Origin: JAGNRR01 sp964389575
GTDB lineage: Bacteria; Bacteroidota; Bacteroidia; Chitinophagales; Chitinophagaceae
Length of the DNA: 61,164 nucleotides
Direction of reading: 5' to 3'
Assembly: GCA_964389575.1 (NCBI GenBank)
Contig: CAYMFF010000008.1
Location: forward strand, 1 to 61,164
Position 1 is the first letter of the stretch, and each line of letters starts with the position of its first letter. Position numbers and translations under genes: made by a program. The notes beneath the pieces were generated by a model. The model did not search any database and was not told the DNA's origin. It worked only from the letters and a program-made list of their open reading frames with translations. Positions 25,911-34,898 of this stretch are shown piece by piece.

Positions 25911-27551
25911 TTACATCATTCCTGGCATTCCACCACCCATGCCACCATGATCATGGCTATGAGGAGCTTCTGGCTCAGGCTTGTCAGCGATAACACATTC
26001 TGTAGTGAGTAACATACCCGCTATAGAAGCAGCATTTTCTAGTGCCACACGACTTACTTTAGTAGGATCTAAAACTCCTGCTTTTTGTAAGTCTTGATAC
26101 TTTTCGGTACGAGCATTAAAGCCATTCCAAGCTTTAGCCTCACGTACTTTTTGAACGATAATACTACCTTCTAAACCTGCATTAGCCACAATTTGTCGTA
26201 ATGGTTCTTCCAATGAACGACGAACAATTGCAACACCTGTAGTTTCATCAGCATTCTCACCTTCTACTTTATCTAATGATTTAATCGCTCGGATAAAGGC
26301 TGTTCCACCACCGGGTACAATTCCTTCTTCTACAGCAGCGCGTGTTGCATGTAATGCATCATCTACTCTGTCTTTCTTTTCTTTCATTTCTACTTCTGTA
26401 GCTGCTCCAACATAAAGTACTGCCACACCACCGCTTAGTTTAGCTAAACGCTCTTGTAGTTTTTCTTTATCATAGTCACTTGTAGAAGTTCCAATCTGTG
26501 TTTCGATTTGCTTGATTCGCGCTTTGATAGCAGTTCCTTTACCTTTACCGCCAACAATAGTAGTATTGTCTTTATCAATAGTCATACTTTCACAAGTTCC
26601 TAAAGCGTCCATATCAGCCGCCTCTAGGTTGTGACCTGTTTCCTCACTGATTACCGTACCACCGGTTAGGATAGCAATGTCTTGCAACATTTCTTTACGA
26701 CGATCACCAAAACCAGGTGCTTTTACTGCAGCGATTTTAATTGTTCCGCGTAATTTATTTACTACTAAAGTCGCTAATGCTTCACCTTCTAAATCTTCAG
26801 AAATAATGACTAGTGCTTTACCCGTTTGAGCAACTTTTTCTAAAATATGAAGGATTTCTTTCATGGTAGAAATCTTTTTATCACAAATCAAGATATAAGG
26901 ATTTTCTAATTCAGTGTTCATTTTCTCACTATTCGTAACGAAATACGGAGATAAATATCCACGGTCAAACTGCATACCTTCTACAACGTCTACAGAAGTA
27001 TCTGTTCCTTTTGCTTCTTCTACGGTAATAACACCGGCAGTTCCTACTTTTTGCATTGCTTGAGCAATTAGTGTTCCAATTTCAGCATCATTGTTAGCTG
27101 AGATTGTTCCTACTTGCTTAATTTTTTCATTGTCGCTTCCCACTTTTTGGCTTTGCTTAGCAAGATTAACAACTACCGCTTCAACGGCCTTGTCGATTCC
27201 TCTTTTCAAATCCATTGGGTTAGCGCCAGCCGCTACATTTTTCAATCCTTCTTTGATAATGGATTGAGCCAATACAGTTGCTGTTGTGGTTCCATCACCA
27301 GCAACATCAGCTGTTTTACTAGCAACTTCTTTCGCCATTTGAGCACCCATGTTTTCAAATGCATCTTCTAACTCGATTTCTTTTGCTACGGTAACACCAT
27401 CTTTAGTAATTTGAGGTGCTCCAAATTTTTTCTCAATAACTACATTACGACCTTTAGGTCCTAAGGTAACTTTTACTGCATCTGCTAGTTTATCTACACC
27501 CGCTTTCATTTTGTTGCGAGCATCTAGGTTAAATTTTATTTGTTTTGCCAT
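25911..27551 (-). CDS. groEL: Chaperonin GroEL
   Basis: The 60-kDa chaperonin subunit forms the double-ring folding chamber capped by GroES. The 546-residue protein has the canonical landmarks: VTLGPKGRNVVIEKKFG, the ATP site DGVTVAKEIELED and AGDGTTTATVLA, the family signature in the AVEEGIVPGGGTAFIRA region, and a Gly/Met-rich tail (GGMGGGMPGMM) preceded by HSHDHGG. Full length and intact. It follows groES with an unusually long gap of about 100 bases, which is AT-rich and repetitive. Confidence 0.98.
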   Translation of the reverse strand: MAKQIKFNLDARNKMKAGVDKLADAVKVTLGPKGRNVVIEKKFGAPQITKDGVTVAKEIELEDAFENMGAQMAKEVASKTADVAGDGTTTATVLAQSIIKEGLKNVAAGANPMDLKRGIDKAVEAVVVNLAKQSQKVGSDNEKIKQVGTISANNDAEIGTLIAQAMQKVGTAGVITVEEAKGTDTSVDVVEGMQFDRGYLSPYFVTNSEKMNTELENPYILICDKKISTMKEILHILEKVAQTGKALVIISEDLEGEALATLVVNKLRGTIKIAAVKAPGFGDRRKEMLQDIAILTGGTVISEETGHNLEAADMDALGTCESMTIDKDNTTIVGGKGKGTAIKARIKQIETQIGTSTSDYDKEKLQERLAKLSGGVAVLYVGAATEVEMKEKKDRVDDALHATRAAVEEGIVPGGGTAFIRAIKSLDKVEGENADETTGVAIVRRSLEEPLRQIVANAGLEGSIIVQKVREAKAWNGFNARTEKYQDLQKAGVLDPTKVSRVALENAASIAGMLLTTECVIADKPEPEAPHSHDHGGMGGGMPGMM

Positions 27552-27652
27552 TTTATATTAATATTTAATTTTTGAGTTTTTAATTTTTAATGTCCCTGGT
27601 TATGTCCCAAACCAATTTTGGAATTTGACATTTGAGACTTTGGAGTTTCTTG

Positions 27653-27934
27653 CTATACAATAGCAAGGATATCGCTTTCGCGCATGATTAAATAGTCCGT
27701 TCCGTCTACGTTCAGTTCTGTGCCAGCGTATTTGCCATACAATACCGTATTTCCAACCTTAACCGTCATTGGTTCATCGGGTTTACCGTTACCAACGGCT
27801 ACAATTTTACCTCGTTGTGGTTTTTCGGTTGCTGTGTCTGGGATAATAATTCCTCCTGCAGATTTTGTTTCTGCTGCTGCTGCTTCAACCAATACTCGAT
27901 CGTGAAGCGGTGTAATGTTTACTTTTTTTGCCAT
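27653..27934 (-). CDS. groES: Co-chaperonin GroES
   Basis: The heptameric lid of GroEL. The 93-residue protein has the family signature ITPLHDRVLVEAAAAETKSAGG, the mobile-loop region around GGIIIPDTATEKPQ, and VGNTVLYGKYAGTELNVDG. First gene of the groESL operon. No CIRCE inverted repeat is visible upstream. Confidence 0.97.
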   Translation of the reverse strand: MAKKVNITPLHDRVLVEAAAAETKSAGGIIIPDTATEKPQRGKIVAVGNGKPDEPMTVKVGNTVLYGKYAGTELNVDGTDYLIMRESDILAIV

Positions 27935-28047
27935 AATAGATTTTCTTGTTTTCTAGAATTAAAATTCAATATGTAGTGCATGTAAATCACAGAATGTGCC
28001 AATAAAAAAGGAGTCCGACAATTTTGCAGTATAAGCCCTACGGCGCG

Positions 28048-28055
28048 CAAAAGTA
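28048..28055 (-). promoter_or_regulatory. -7 promoter box of groESL
   Basis: TACTTTTG on the minus strand fits TAnnTTTG. It would give a leader of just over 100 bases before groES. I see no CIRCE-type repeat, so heat control, if any, must work otherwise. Confidence 0.4.
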
Positions 28056-28086
28056 GGACATTATTGCAAGCATATATTCTAATTCC

Positions 28087-28977
28087 TTATTTACTGACAG
28101 TTTTGCTGTATTTCTTTACAAGATAAACACCCAAAAAAGTAACTACTGTTCCTACGGCCAGATTTAAGGTAAAAGGTTCATTTAAGAATAGTATACCTAA
28201 TAAAAGGGCAACTATTGGATTTATGTAGGCATAAACCCCCGAAATATCTGAGGGCAAGTTTTTTAGCACATACATGAAACAGAGAAAACAAAGAATAGAA
28301 CCTATGAAGATTAGATAGAGCAATTCTAACCAGCCATTACTAGTCACAGCACTTAGGTCCCAGCTTTCGCCCACTAAACTAGAGAAAATGAATAATTGTA
28401 ACCCTCCAAAAAGCATTTGATAGCCAATTCCTGAAAGGCTATTTCCCTTCAATACTTGCCTTGACGATACAAGGGTGCCTAATGTCCAACAAACTACTCC
28501 CAGCAGGCATAAAAAAATACCAAATAAGAAATCTCCTATAAACAAATCACTGAGGTAGCTGTAAAAAATTAACCCTACCCCTGCAAAACCAATGACTAAA
28601 CCAATGGTGGATTTTGGATTTATCTTTTCTTTATAGATTATTGCGTTTAACAAGATTAATAAAAACGGGAACAAACAACCCAATAAAGCACCTAATCCGG
28701 ACGGGATATACTTTATAGCCCAGGTGGTTAAACCATTGGCTCCAGTAAATATTAGGAAACCAAGAAGTGCATGAAGTCCTAATTCTTTGGCAGAAGGTCG
28801 ATATTTATTTTTGATAAAGAAAAACAGGATTAATAAAACACCAGCTATCGTTTGTCGTATGGCACTCATATGTAGCGGCGAAAAATGAGCAATGGCGAGC
28901 TTTGAAACAAACCAAGAACCACCCCAGAACAATGAAATAGTAGCTAACGCCCAATATGCCTTTGATTGTTTTGACAA
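28087..28977 (-). CDS. EamA/DMT-family transporter
   Basis: A 296-residue inner-membrane protein with about ten helices in two EamA repeats (residues about 8-140 and 150-290). Motifs include ISLFWGGSWFVSKLAI at the N-terminus, FTGANGLTTWAIKYIPSGLGALL, and in the second half YAYINPIVALLLGILFLNEPF. Family members export amino acids, nucleosides or other metabolites; the substrate cannot be told. The start is a TTG at 28977; no better ATG exists before the first helix. Confidence 0.88.
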   Translation of the reverse strand: MSKQSKAYWALATISLFWGGSWFVSKLAIAHFSPLHMSAIRQTIAGVLLILFFFIKNKYRPSAKELGLHALLGFLIFTGANGLTTWAIKYIPSGLGALLGCLFPFLLILLNAIIYKEKINPKSTIGLVIGFAGVGLIFYSYLSDLFIGDFLFGIFLCLLGVVCWTLGTLVSSRQVLKGNSLSGIGYQMLFGGLQLFIFSSLVGESWDLSAVTSNGWLELLYLIFIGSILCFLCFMYVLKNLPSDISGVYAYINPIVALLLGILFLNEPFTLNLAVGTVVTFLGVYLVKKYSKTVSK

Positions 28978-29071
28978 TACGGCACAAAGTAACGCTAAAA
29001 CGTTTGAACTTGAATATGTTAAAAATTCAGCACGAAAACAAAGATTTCACGATAGGATGCCCTAAATCCGT

Positions 29072-29079
29072 TATATTTG
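29072..29079 (+). promoter_or_regulatory. -7 promoter box of the Cys-rich gene
   Basis: TATATTTG, an exact TAnnTTTG match, lies 26 bases before the ATG at 29106. It also lies downstream of the longer frame start at 28956, arguing against that start. Confidence 0.5.
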
Positions 29080-29105
29080 TGATTAATTCTAAAAAGATAT
29101 TAAAA

Positions 29106-29417
29106 ATGAAAAAGTTTATTTTATTAGCCCTTACCGTAATGCTTTCTGCAGGTGTTGTAATGGCGGACAAAAAATGTTGTAAAAACAAATCAAAATGTAC
29201 AAAAACAGCTTGTGCTAAAAAATCTTGTAGCAAAACAGCTTCTAAGAAAGCTTGTTGTGCAAAAAAATCAAGTTGTGCAAAAGCAACAGCAAAAACATCT
29301 TGTAGTAAAACAGCTGGAAAGAAAGCTTGTTGCAAGAAAAAAGTAGCCGCATCTAGCGTTGAAAAAAGCAACGACGAGACAATGAAAATTGCGGAAGACG
29401 GAACTGTTTTAGAATAG
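29106..29417 (+). CDS. Exported Cys/Lys-rich repeat protein
   Basis: A 103-residue protein with a clean signal peptide (MKKFILLALTVMLSAGVVMA). The mature part holds 11 cysteines among many lysines, with a tandem repeat of the type SCSKTASKKACC / SCSKTAGKKACC, then an acidic end. CC and SC pairs suggest metal binding or disulfide cross-linking in the periplasm (inference); no known metallothionein family is recognised. The ATG at 29106 is chosen because it gives the signal peptide and follows the promoter. A strong terminator closes the gene. Confidence 0.78.
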   Translation: MKKFILLALTVMLSAGVVMADKKCCKNKSKCTKTACAKKSCSKTASKKACCAKKSSCAKATAKTSCSKTAGKKACCKKKVAASSVEKSNDETMKIAEDGTVLE

Positions 29418-29440
29418 TTTTTAACTAAAATAATTTAAGG

Positions 29441-29468
29441 GCACCGTTTTAGAGACGGTGCTTTTTTT
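29441..29468 (+). terminator. Rho-independent terminator of the Cys-rich gene
   Basis: Stem GCACCGT (29441-29447) with ACGGTGC (29455-29461), a 7-base loop and seven T residues. Confidence 0.85.
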
Positions 29469-30534
29469 ATGGCTTATACTTTGCATCTTGTAAAAACTGT
29501 TGCGCTGGCAATTTCAAAGTCATTAAGGCATGCAACGGTAAATCTGAATGCTTTTTCATGTATTTTCTTACGATTTGCCAACCCAACCAAGAGCCGATAT
29601 TTCCAGGAGATTCAATCGGCATACCTGCTGTGCTAGGTCCGTCATTTACATAAGGCATGATGTCTTGCCAAACTTTAGTATATAATAATTTATGCTTCAC
29701 AAAGAAAAAATAAATCCCCTCTTCATTTTCATTGCACCAATTCAGTTTTTCCTTTTCATAACCTACAATGATATCGTCTGTTTTTTTTCTGCAGACTTCT
29801 TCTACGAAATAAAGTTCCTTGCCCTTGTAAAGCATCATATCCAATAATGATTTGCCTTCATATTCAAAGGGATATTTAGACTGAAAAACAGATCGTGCCA
29901 TATCCACTTGAATACGATTTGCCTCACGCAAATGCAATTCATAATCATTAATAGGTTCGGGTAATGATTTATAATGCGGGAAATTCTTACCTAAGTACAT
30001 ATCTAAACCAACACCCACCACCGTGCTATCAATGGTGATTGCGCTCCATTTATTCAAGCCTGAAATGAAATAATAGACCTTTGAAATTTTCTCTTCTGGA
30101 AAAAAATAATTGATATTCCAAAACAGCTCTTTGAGTTCATCATCTGTTGATTTTATATCGGGGAAATGTTTTTGTACAGTGTCATATAAATCGCGATAAT
30201 CCTTTAGTTGCAAAAAACGTTTTACAGATTGATCAAGATCTGTTTTAAAGGCATTTTGTCCCACACCTAGCCCAGTTAAGGTATTGACATATAAACTGGT
30301 AAAGTCAGGATATTGTTTGCCTAAGAAGTCCAAACTAGTGGCAACATTCATGGTATCCAAACCAAAAAATAATTGATCGTAACGAATCGACTCATATGGT
30401 AGTTTCAAATCGTCATCGACTAACGGTTTCTTGGCACTTTCATTGGTGCAAGATGTTAATAATCCACATAGGAAATAACATATTATTAAAGCCAAAATAG
30501 GTGTTGTACGGTATGGAGTAAAGTATTTTTGCAA
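29467..30534 (-). CDS. gldB: Gliding motility lipoprotein GldB
   Basis: GldB is a membrane lipoprotein required for gliding and linked to type IX secretion in Flavobacterium. The protein has lipobox LLTSC and family features: YESIRYDQLFFGLDT, PDFTSLYVNTLTGLG, VGVGLDMYLGKNFPHY and GNIGSWLGWQIVRKYM. The ATG at 30645 cannot be right if the divergent barrel gene starts at 30593. I propose a TTG at 30534 (about 355 residues), 5 bases after a near-match to the -7 box (TACTTTTA, 30540-30547). No other gld gene is adjacent. Confidence 0.85.
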   Translation of the reverse strand: MQKYFTPYRTTPILALIICYFLCGLLTSCTNESAKKPLVDDDLKLPYESIRYDQLFFGLDTMNVATSLDFLGKQYPDFTSLYVNTLTGLGVGQNAFKTDLDQSVKRFLQLKDYRDLYDTVQKHFPDIKSTDDELKELFWNINYFFPEEKISKVYYFISGLNKWSAITIDSTVVGVGLDMYLGKNFPHYKSLPEPINDYELHLREANRIQVDMARSVFQSKYPFEYEGKSLLDMMLYKGKELYFVEEVCRKKTDDIIVGYEKEKLNWCNENEEGIYFFFVKHKLLYTKVWQDIMPYVNDGPSTAGMPIESPGNIGSWLGWQIVRKYMKKHSDLPLHALMTLKLPAQQFLQDAKYKP

Positions 30535-30592
30535 AGTCCTAAAAGTATTAGAAAACAAATAAACGATAAAGGACAAAATAAAATTAAAAACT

Positions 30593-31348
30593 ATGAGAAA
30601 ACTTATTTTACTTACCCTAGTAGCCTCTTTAATGGCAAGTAGCACTTTTGCTCAAGATTCAAAAGTTGAAGATGTATTCAAGAAGTACCGTTTTGGCCTT
30701 TATGTAGGACCAACTTTCAATTCATTAAAAAATACAGTAGATAAAGCTGAAGATTCAAAAGGTAATTATGACCTAACCAAAGGTTCTGGTCGCACTAGTT
30801 TTAGCGTTGGTCTGAATGCTGAATTAGGATTAAATGAAAAATACTCGTTGTATTCTGGTATTGGTTTAGACTGGAACGGTGGTGGCATCAATGCTTCACA
30901 TGATACTTCTTCGGTATTAGATCCGGAATATGCAAGTTCGGCTGATATTAATTACAAAACTCAGTTTCTTTCAATTCCTTTAGGATTGAAAATGTATGCA
31001 GCCGAATTAGGTGATGTTAAAATTTTCGCTCAAACTGGTATTGATGTTTCTTTGTTACTAAGCCAAAAAGGTGATTATACATTAAAAGGTGCAGCAGTAA
31101 CAGATTCTACTGGTGCGAATCAAAAAATTAATGACGTAGCTCGTGTTGTGCCTATTAACGTAGGTTGGCACATTGGTGCGGGTGCTGAATATCAATTATC
31201 TAGTGGTAGTGCTGTTTATGGTGCCATCCTTTACAGAAATGGTTTCACCGATTTCACTACACCTAGTTTAAACGAAAAAGGAAATCGTTTTTCTGATGGC
31301 AACATCAGATCTAACACGATTGCTATCCGTATCGGATACTTCTTCTAA
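30593..31348 (+). CDS. Outer-membrane beta-barrel protein (PorT-like family)
   Basis: A 251-residue protein with a signal peptide ending TFAQ. The mature part has the eight-strand barrel pattern of the Bacteroidota outer-membrane porin-like family: FGLYVGPTFNSL, TSFSVGLNAELGLNEKYSLYSGIG, FLSIPLGLKMYA, IFAQTGIDVSLLLS, VGWHIGAGAEYQL, and a terminal aromatic strand IAIRIGYFF. The role is unknown. Divergent from gldB, followed by a strong terminator. Confidence 0.85.
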   Translation: MRKLILLTLVASLMASSTFAQDSKVEDVFKKYRFGLYVGPTFNSLKNTVDKAEDSKGNYDLTKGSGRTSFSVGLNAELGLNEKYSLYSGIGLDWNGGGINASHDTSSVLDPEYASSADINYKTQFLSIPLGLKMYAAELGDVKIFAQTGIDVSLLLSQKGDYTLKGAAVTDSTGANQKINDVARVVPINVGWHIGAGAEYQLSSGSAVYGAILYRNGFTDFTTPSLNEKGNRFSDGNIRSNTIAIRIGYFF

Positions 31349-31371
31349 ACAACGATTTAAAAATTTAATCA

Positions 31372-31404
31372 AAGTCCCCATGCACAATGCATGGGGACTT
31401 TTTT
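31372..31404 (+). terminator. Rho-independent terminator of the barrel gene
   Basis: A 13-base perfect stem (31372-31384 with 31388-31400, core AGTCCCCATGCA) with a 3-base loop, followed by a T run. The nadE promoter begins directly after it. Confidence 0.9.
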
Positions 31405-31406
31405 AT

Positions 31407-31414
31407 TACATTTG
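31407..31414 (+). promoter_or_regulatory. -7 promoter box of nadE
   Basis: TACATTTG, an exact TAnnTTTG match, ends 6 bases before the ATG at 31421, so nadE mRNA should be nearly leaderless. It sits downstream of the alternative start at 31391 and thereby rules it out. Confidence 0.5.
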
Positions 31415-31420
31415 TACGAC

Positions 31421-33285
31421 ATGAAAATATTCTTAGCACAACAGAATTATATCATCGGAGACTTCAATTATAACCTATCCAAAATAAAAGAAGCTACCCA
31501 AAAAGCAATAGCGCTAGGTGGTGAACTCATCGTATTTTCAGAACTGTGCATTTGTGGTTATCCTCCTAGAGATTTTTTGGAGTTTGAGGATTTCTTGTCG
31601 CGCTGTCAAGATGCAGTTCAAGACTTATTACCCCTATCTAAACAAATTGGAATTATCATTGGCGTTCCTGAAAAAAACCCAATCCCAGAAGGAAAAGATT
31701 TGTTTAACGCCGGTTTTCTATTATACGAAGGTGAGATAAAAGGCCGGGCGCATAAAACCTTATTGCCGACCTATGATATTTTTGATGAATACCGTTATTT
31801 TGAACCGGCGTACGAATGGAACTGCATTGATTTCAAAGGAAAAAAACTGGCCATTACGGTTTGTGAAGATATCTGGAACCTACATACTGCCAATGTGGAC
31901 ATGCCATACAATCCGATGTATCGCACCTCTCCCATGGATGAATTGATAAAACAAGAACCCGATGTAATGATTAACCTCAGCGCATCTCCTTTTGATTACA
32001 CCCATGCCGAAGATCGCTTGGCGATGGTCAAGGCCAACGTTAAAAAATACAAGCTCCCCATGTTGTATTGTAATGGTGTAGGATCCCAAACAGAAGTTGT
32101 TTTTGATGGTGGCAGTTTAGTTTTTGATAAAAATGCCAATCTGATAAAAGAAGGCAATTACTTTAAAGAAGATTTGATAGAAGTCAACCTTCAAGAAGAT
32201 GGAACATTCTCAGAACCTATATTACAATCGGTGCGAGATGTACCTAGTGAAGAATTAACACCACCTCATTACGAACCCGATTTAAATATTGATAGAATGT
32301 ATGAAGCCTTGGTTATGGGAATTCGTGATTATTTTGAAAAACTCGGTTTTACCAAAGCAACGCTCGGTGCGAGTGGCGGTGTAGATAGTGCATTAACTCA
32401 AGCATTGGCCGTTGCCGCATTGGGCGCAGAGAATGTTCATGCTATTTTGATGCCATCACAATTTTCTAGTGATCATAGTGTGAGTGATGCTGAACAACTC
32501 TCAATTAATTTAGGAAACCACTACGATACGATTGCAATAGAACCAATTTATGACGCCTTTATGCAACAGCTTGAACCACATTTTAACGGACTACCCTTTA
32601 ATGTAGCCGAAGAAAATATTCAAGCACGCAGTCGTGGAAATTTACTTATGGCACTAGCTAATAAATTTGGTTATATCCTATTGAACACATCTAATAAAAG
32701 TGAGCTCTCTGTTGGCTATGGTACATTATATGGAGATATGGCTGGCGGCATTTCGGTGATAGGCGATGTTTATAAAATGCAGGCTTATCGTTTATGTGAA
32801 TACATAAATGAAAAAGCAGGTAAAGAAATCATTCCTACTAATATTATCACGAAAGCTCCATCAGCAGAGCTTAGGCCAGATCAAAAAGATAGTNNNNNNN
32901 NNNNNNNNNNNNNNNNNNNNNNNNNNNNNNNNNNNNNNNNNNNNNNNNNNNNNNNNNNNNNNNNNNNNNNNNNNNNNNNNNNNNNNNNNNNNNTAATATT
33001 ATCACGAAAGCTCCATCAGCAGAGCTTAGGCCAGATCAAAAAGATAGTGATTCATTACCGGCCTATATGGATTTGGATACGATTCTGTATCAATACATTG
33101 AGCTAAGAAAGGGGCCCAAAGAAATTATGGATATGGGTTATGATGAAGCGATGGTAAGCCGAATATTAAAAATGGTTAACCGCAATGAATATAAGCGTAA
33201 TCAATTTTGCCCTATTATTCGAGTTTCTTTCAAATCTTTCGGCGTAGGTAGACGTATGCCAATAGTTGGGAAATATTTGGGTTAG
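31421..33285 (+). CDS. nadE: Glutamine-dependent NAD+ synthetase (interrupted by assembly gap)
   Basis: Converts nicotinic acid adenine dinucleotide to NAD+, using ammonia from glutamine. The N-terminal nitrilase-type glutaminase has its Glu (SELCICGYPPRDF), Lys (HKTLLPTYDIFDEYRYF) and Cys (ITVCEDIWN). The synthetase domain has the P-loop GASGGVDSALT and NTSNKSELSVGYGTLYGDMAGG. The frame breaks at a run of 100 N (32894-32993). Bases 32839-32893 repeat exactly at 32994-33048. Joining 31421-32893 to 33049-33285 restores one open frame of 569 residues ending IVGKYLG, the normal size. The gene is almost certainly intact in the organism. Confidence 0.93.
32839..33048. repeat. Exact 55-bp duplication flanking a 100-N gap (assembly artefact)
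   Basis: The 55 bases at 32839-32893 (beginning TAATATTATCACGAAAGC) recur without change at 32994-33048 on the other side of exactly 100 N. This is what a scaffolder leaves when two contigs that overlap by one k-mer of length 55 are joined with a default gap. No sequence is really missing. Confidence 0.93.
32894..32993. other. Run of 100 N (scaffold gap)
   Basis: Exactly 100 undetermined bases inside nadE. The flanking overlap implies the true gap length is negative (minus 55). Confidence 0.98.
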
Positions 33286-33392
33286 TTTTTAATTATTGGG
33301 CTGCTGTTCGTAAAAGCCAAAATAAATTTATCTGCCATTAAACTAATCCTGTTATTTCAGTGTCAAACAATCAAATCAAAAAACAAGTAGAC

Positions 33393-33665
33393 ATGAAAAA
33401 CAAAATTTTATTGACCATTTTGGTTGCACTTATTGGACTTTTTTCTTTTAGTACATCAGCTGAGGCTCGACCAATTCATGGCAAGCGAACGAAGAAAATA
33501 ATTAAAACACGCAACGGTGGCAGAACGGTAATTATTAAAAAACACCGACGAGGTCGTACCGTAATAATTCGTAAGAATAGAAATGGACGCACTCGCACGA
33601 TTGTTCCTAATCGGGGAAGAAGAAATTCTTGTAATGCACCTATAAGAGGACGACGCCTTCGCTAA
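33393..33665 (+). CDS. Exported Arg-rich repeat protein
   Basis: A 90-residue protein with a signal peptide (MKNKILLTILVALIGLFSF, cut near AEA). The mature part is extremely basic with three near-repeats: GGRTVIIKKHR, RGRTVIIRKNR and NGRTRTIVPNR. It could bind nucleic acid, LPS or other anionic surface polymers outside the cytoplasm, but no family is recognised. I prefer the ATG at 33393 over a GTG at 33360 because it begins the signal peptide. Confidence 0.68.
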   Translation: MKNKILLTILVALIGLFSFSTSAEARPIHGKRTKKIIKTRNGGRTVIIKKHRRGRTVIIRKNRNGRTRTIVPNRGRRNSCNAPIRGRRLR

Positions 33666-33682
33666 ATCTAAAGACTTTTTCT

Positions 33683-33711
33683 TAAGCCCTCTACTTCATG
33701 AGGGCTTATTT
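33683..33711 (+). terminator. Terminator hairpin after the Arg-rich gene
   Basis: Stem TAAGCCCTC (33683-33691) with GAGGGCTTA (33700-33708), 8-base loop, then TTTAATT. It overlaps the end of the convergent amidohydrolase gene. Confidence 0.65.
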
Positions 33712-34857
33712 AATTACAAGAGCTGTGCCACTTTCTAATTTGAACAAATCAGAATTAAAATCAGGAACATTTACAAAACCTGGGTACGAACTGTCAAAAC
33801 TTCCTAGCTCTCTCTCCAAACCAAATAGCTTTGCACCATTGCTTGTTGCCCATTGCAAAATATTTTTCAGTGGGATTTCTGGAAAATGATCTTGAATCGT
33901 CTTTACTTCCGAAAGTATATTCAAACTATCATTAGACGCTAAGCTATCCGTACCCAAAACTATTTTATCGTAACAATCTTTAAAAATTGGAATATTGGGT
34001 AGTTGATTTTCAATATATAAATTAGCCTTTGGACAAAAACAAAACCATGAGGTTGTGTCCGCAAGTTCCAAATCTTGAGTTCTTGTATAAGTATTATGAA
34101 CAAACAGTTTTTTACTATTGTTAGACAGTAATCGTTGTGAATTTTCAAAACTAGAATAGTTTGTTGACTCTTTTACTATCTCATTTTTGTCTAGCTTAAA
34201 GTGTTCATAGAAATTATCAAAGGAACCCTTTTTACGTTCAAACAATTGGTTTTCGGCTTCGCTTTCTTGATTATGAATACTGATAAAATCAGAATGCTGA
34301 TCTACGAGTTTGTACAAATCCGCATGACAAGTGTAAGGCGTGTGCAAGGAATAGGTAGTTTCTAATTCTTCTTGCAATTCTTCATACACTTTTTGGTACG
34401 CTGCAAATCGATTTTGTACATCTGCTTCTTGTATTGCGATGCACTCTACAAAATTGTGATAATGAATCTTGCTTCCAATTTTAGCAGAAAGGGTTTTAGC
34501 AGTATTGCAAATATCTCCCACCGCCATGATTCCATTCTTCTGCATTTCGGCATCTGCCATAATTATAGCATCTTGTACGACTTGCTCGTCTGTTTTTTTA
34601 GGAAGAATCTCATTTACCTTTTGTAAGAATTTACTTAAACCCGTTTTCTCCGGTATAAGTCCTTTTGTATAACTCAGCTCTAAATGGCAATGCGCATTTA
34701 CCATACCTGGCATAAGTAAACCGTCCAACTTCTTAATTGTATAATTCGGTTTTTCTCTTTTAATTTGACGAATCCTTCCAGTATTATCCACTTGAATAAA
34801 ATAATTCGAGTGAAATTCATATCCATCAAAAACAATATCTGCTGTAAGCCACTGCAT
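33706..34857 (-). CDS. Amidohydrolase family protein
   Basis: A 383-residue metal-dependent hydrolase or deaminase of the cytosine/SAH-deaminase branch. It has the metal site GMVNAHCHLELSY (about residue 55-65), then SIHNQESEAEN, LFVHNTYT and the Asp of VLGTDSLASND. NAHxHLELS also occurs in aminofutalosine deaminases, so a menaquinone role is conceivable, but menG is distant and no mqn genes are seen. The start is set at the ATG at 34857, since a -7 box (34885-34892) overlaps the longer TTG start at 34887. Divergent from purS. Confidence 0.82.
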   Translation of the reverse strand: MQWLTADIVFDGYEFHSNYFIQVDNTGRIRQIKREKPNYTIKKLDGLLMPGMVNAHCHLELSYTKGLIPEKTGLSKFLQKVNEILPKKTDEQVVQDAIIMADAEMQKNGIMAVGDICNTAKTLSAKIGSKIHYHNFVECIAIQEADVQNRFAAYQKVYEELQEELETTYSLHTPYTCHADLYKLVDQHSDFISIHNQESEAENQLFERKKGSFDNFYEHFKLDKNEIVKESTNYSSFENSQRLLSNNSKKLFVHNTYTRTQDLELADTTSWFCFCPKANLYIENQLPNIPIFKDCYDKIVLGTDSLASNDSLNILSEVKTIQDHFPEIPLKNILQWATSNGAKLFGLERELGSFDSSYPGFVNVPDFNSDLFKLESGTALVIK

Positions 34858-34884
34858 AAAAAGAAAATGGTTATTTTCGTTCTT

Positions 34885-34892
34885 CAAAATTA
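34885..34892 (-). promoter_or_regulatory. -7 promoter box of the amidohydrolase gene
   Basis: TAATTTTG on the minus strand, an exact TAnnTTTG match, lies 27 bases before the ATG at 34857 in the gap to divergent purS. Confidence 0.45.
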
Positions 34893-34898
34893 CGATAG

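Noticed and set aside
27935..28086. CIRCE operator in front of groESL
   Set aside because: No TTAGCACTC-N9-GAGTGCTAA repeat is present; only a -7 box is seen.
29027..29371. 114-residue minus-strand frame opposite the Cys-rich gene
   Set aside because: It mirrors the Lys/Cys repeats; the plus-strand gene has signal peptide, promoter and terminator.
32808..32996. Frame running into the N stretch
   Set aside because: Created by the assembly gap; the real frame is nadE.
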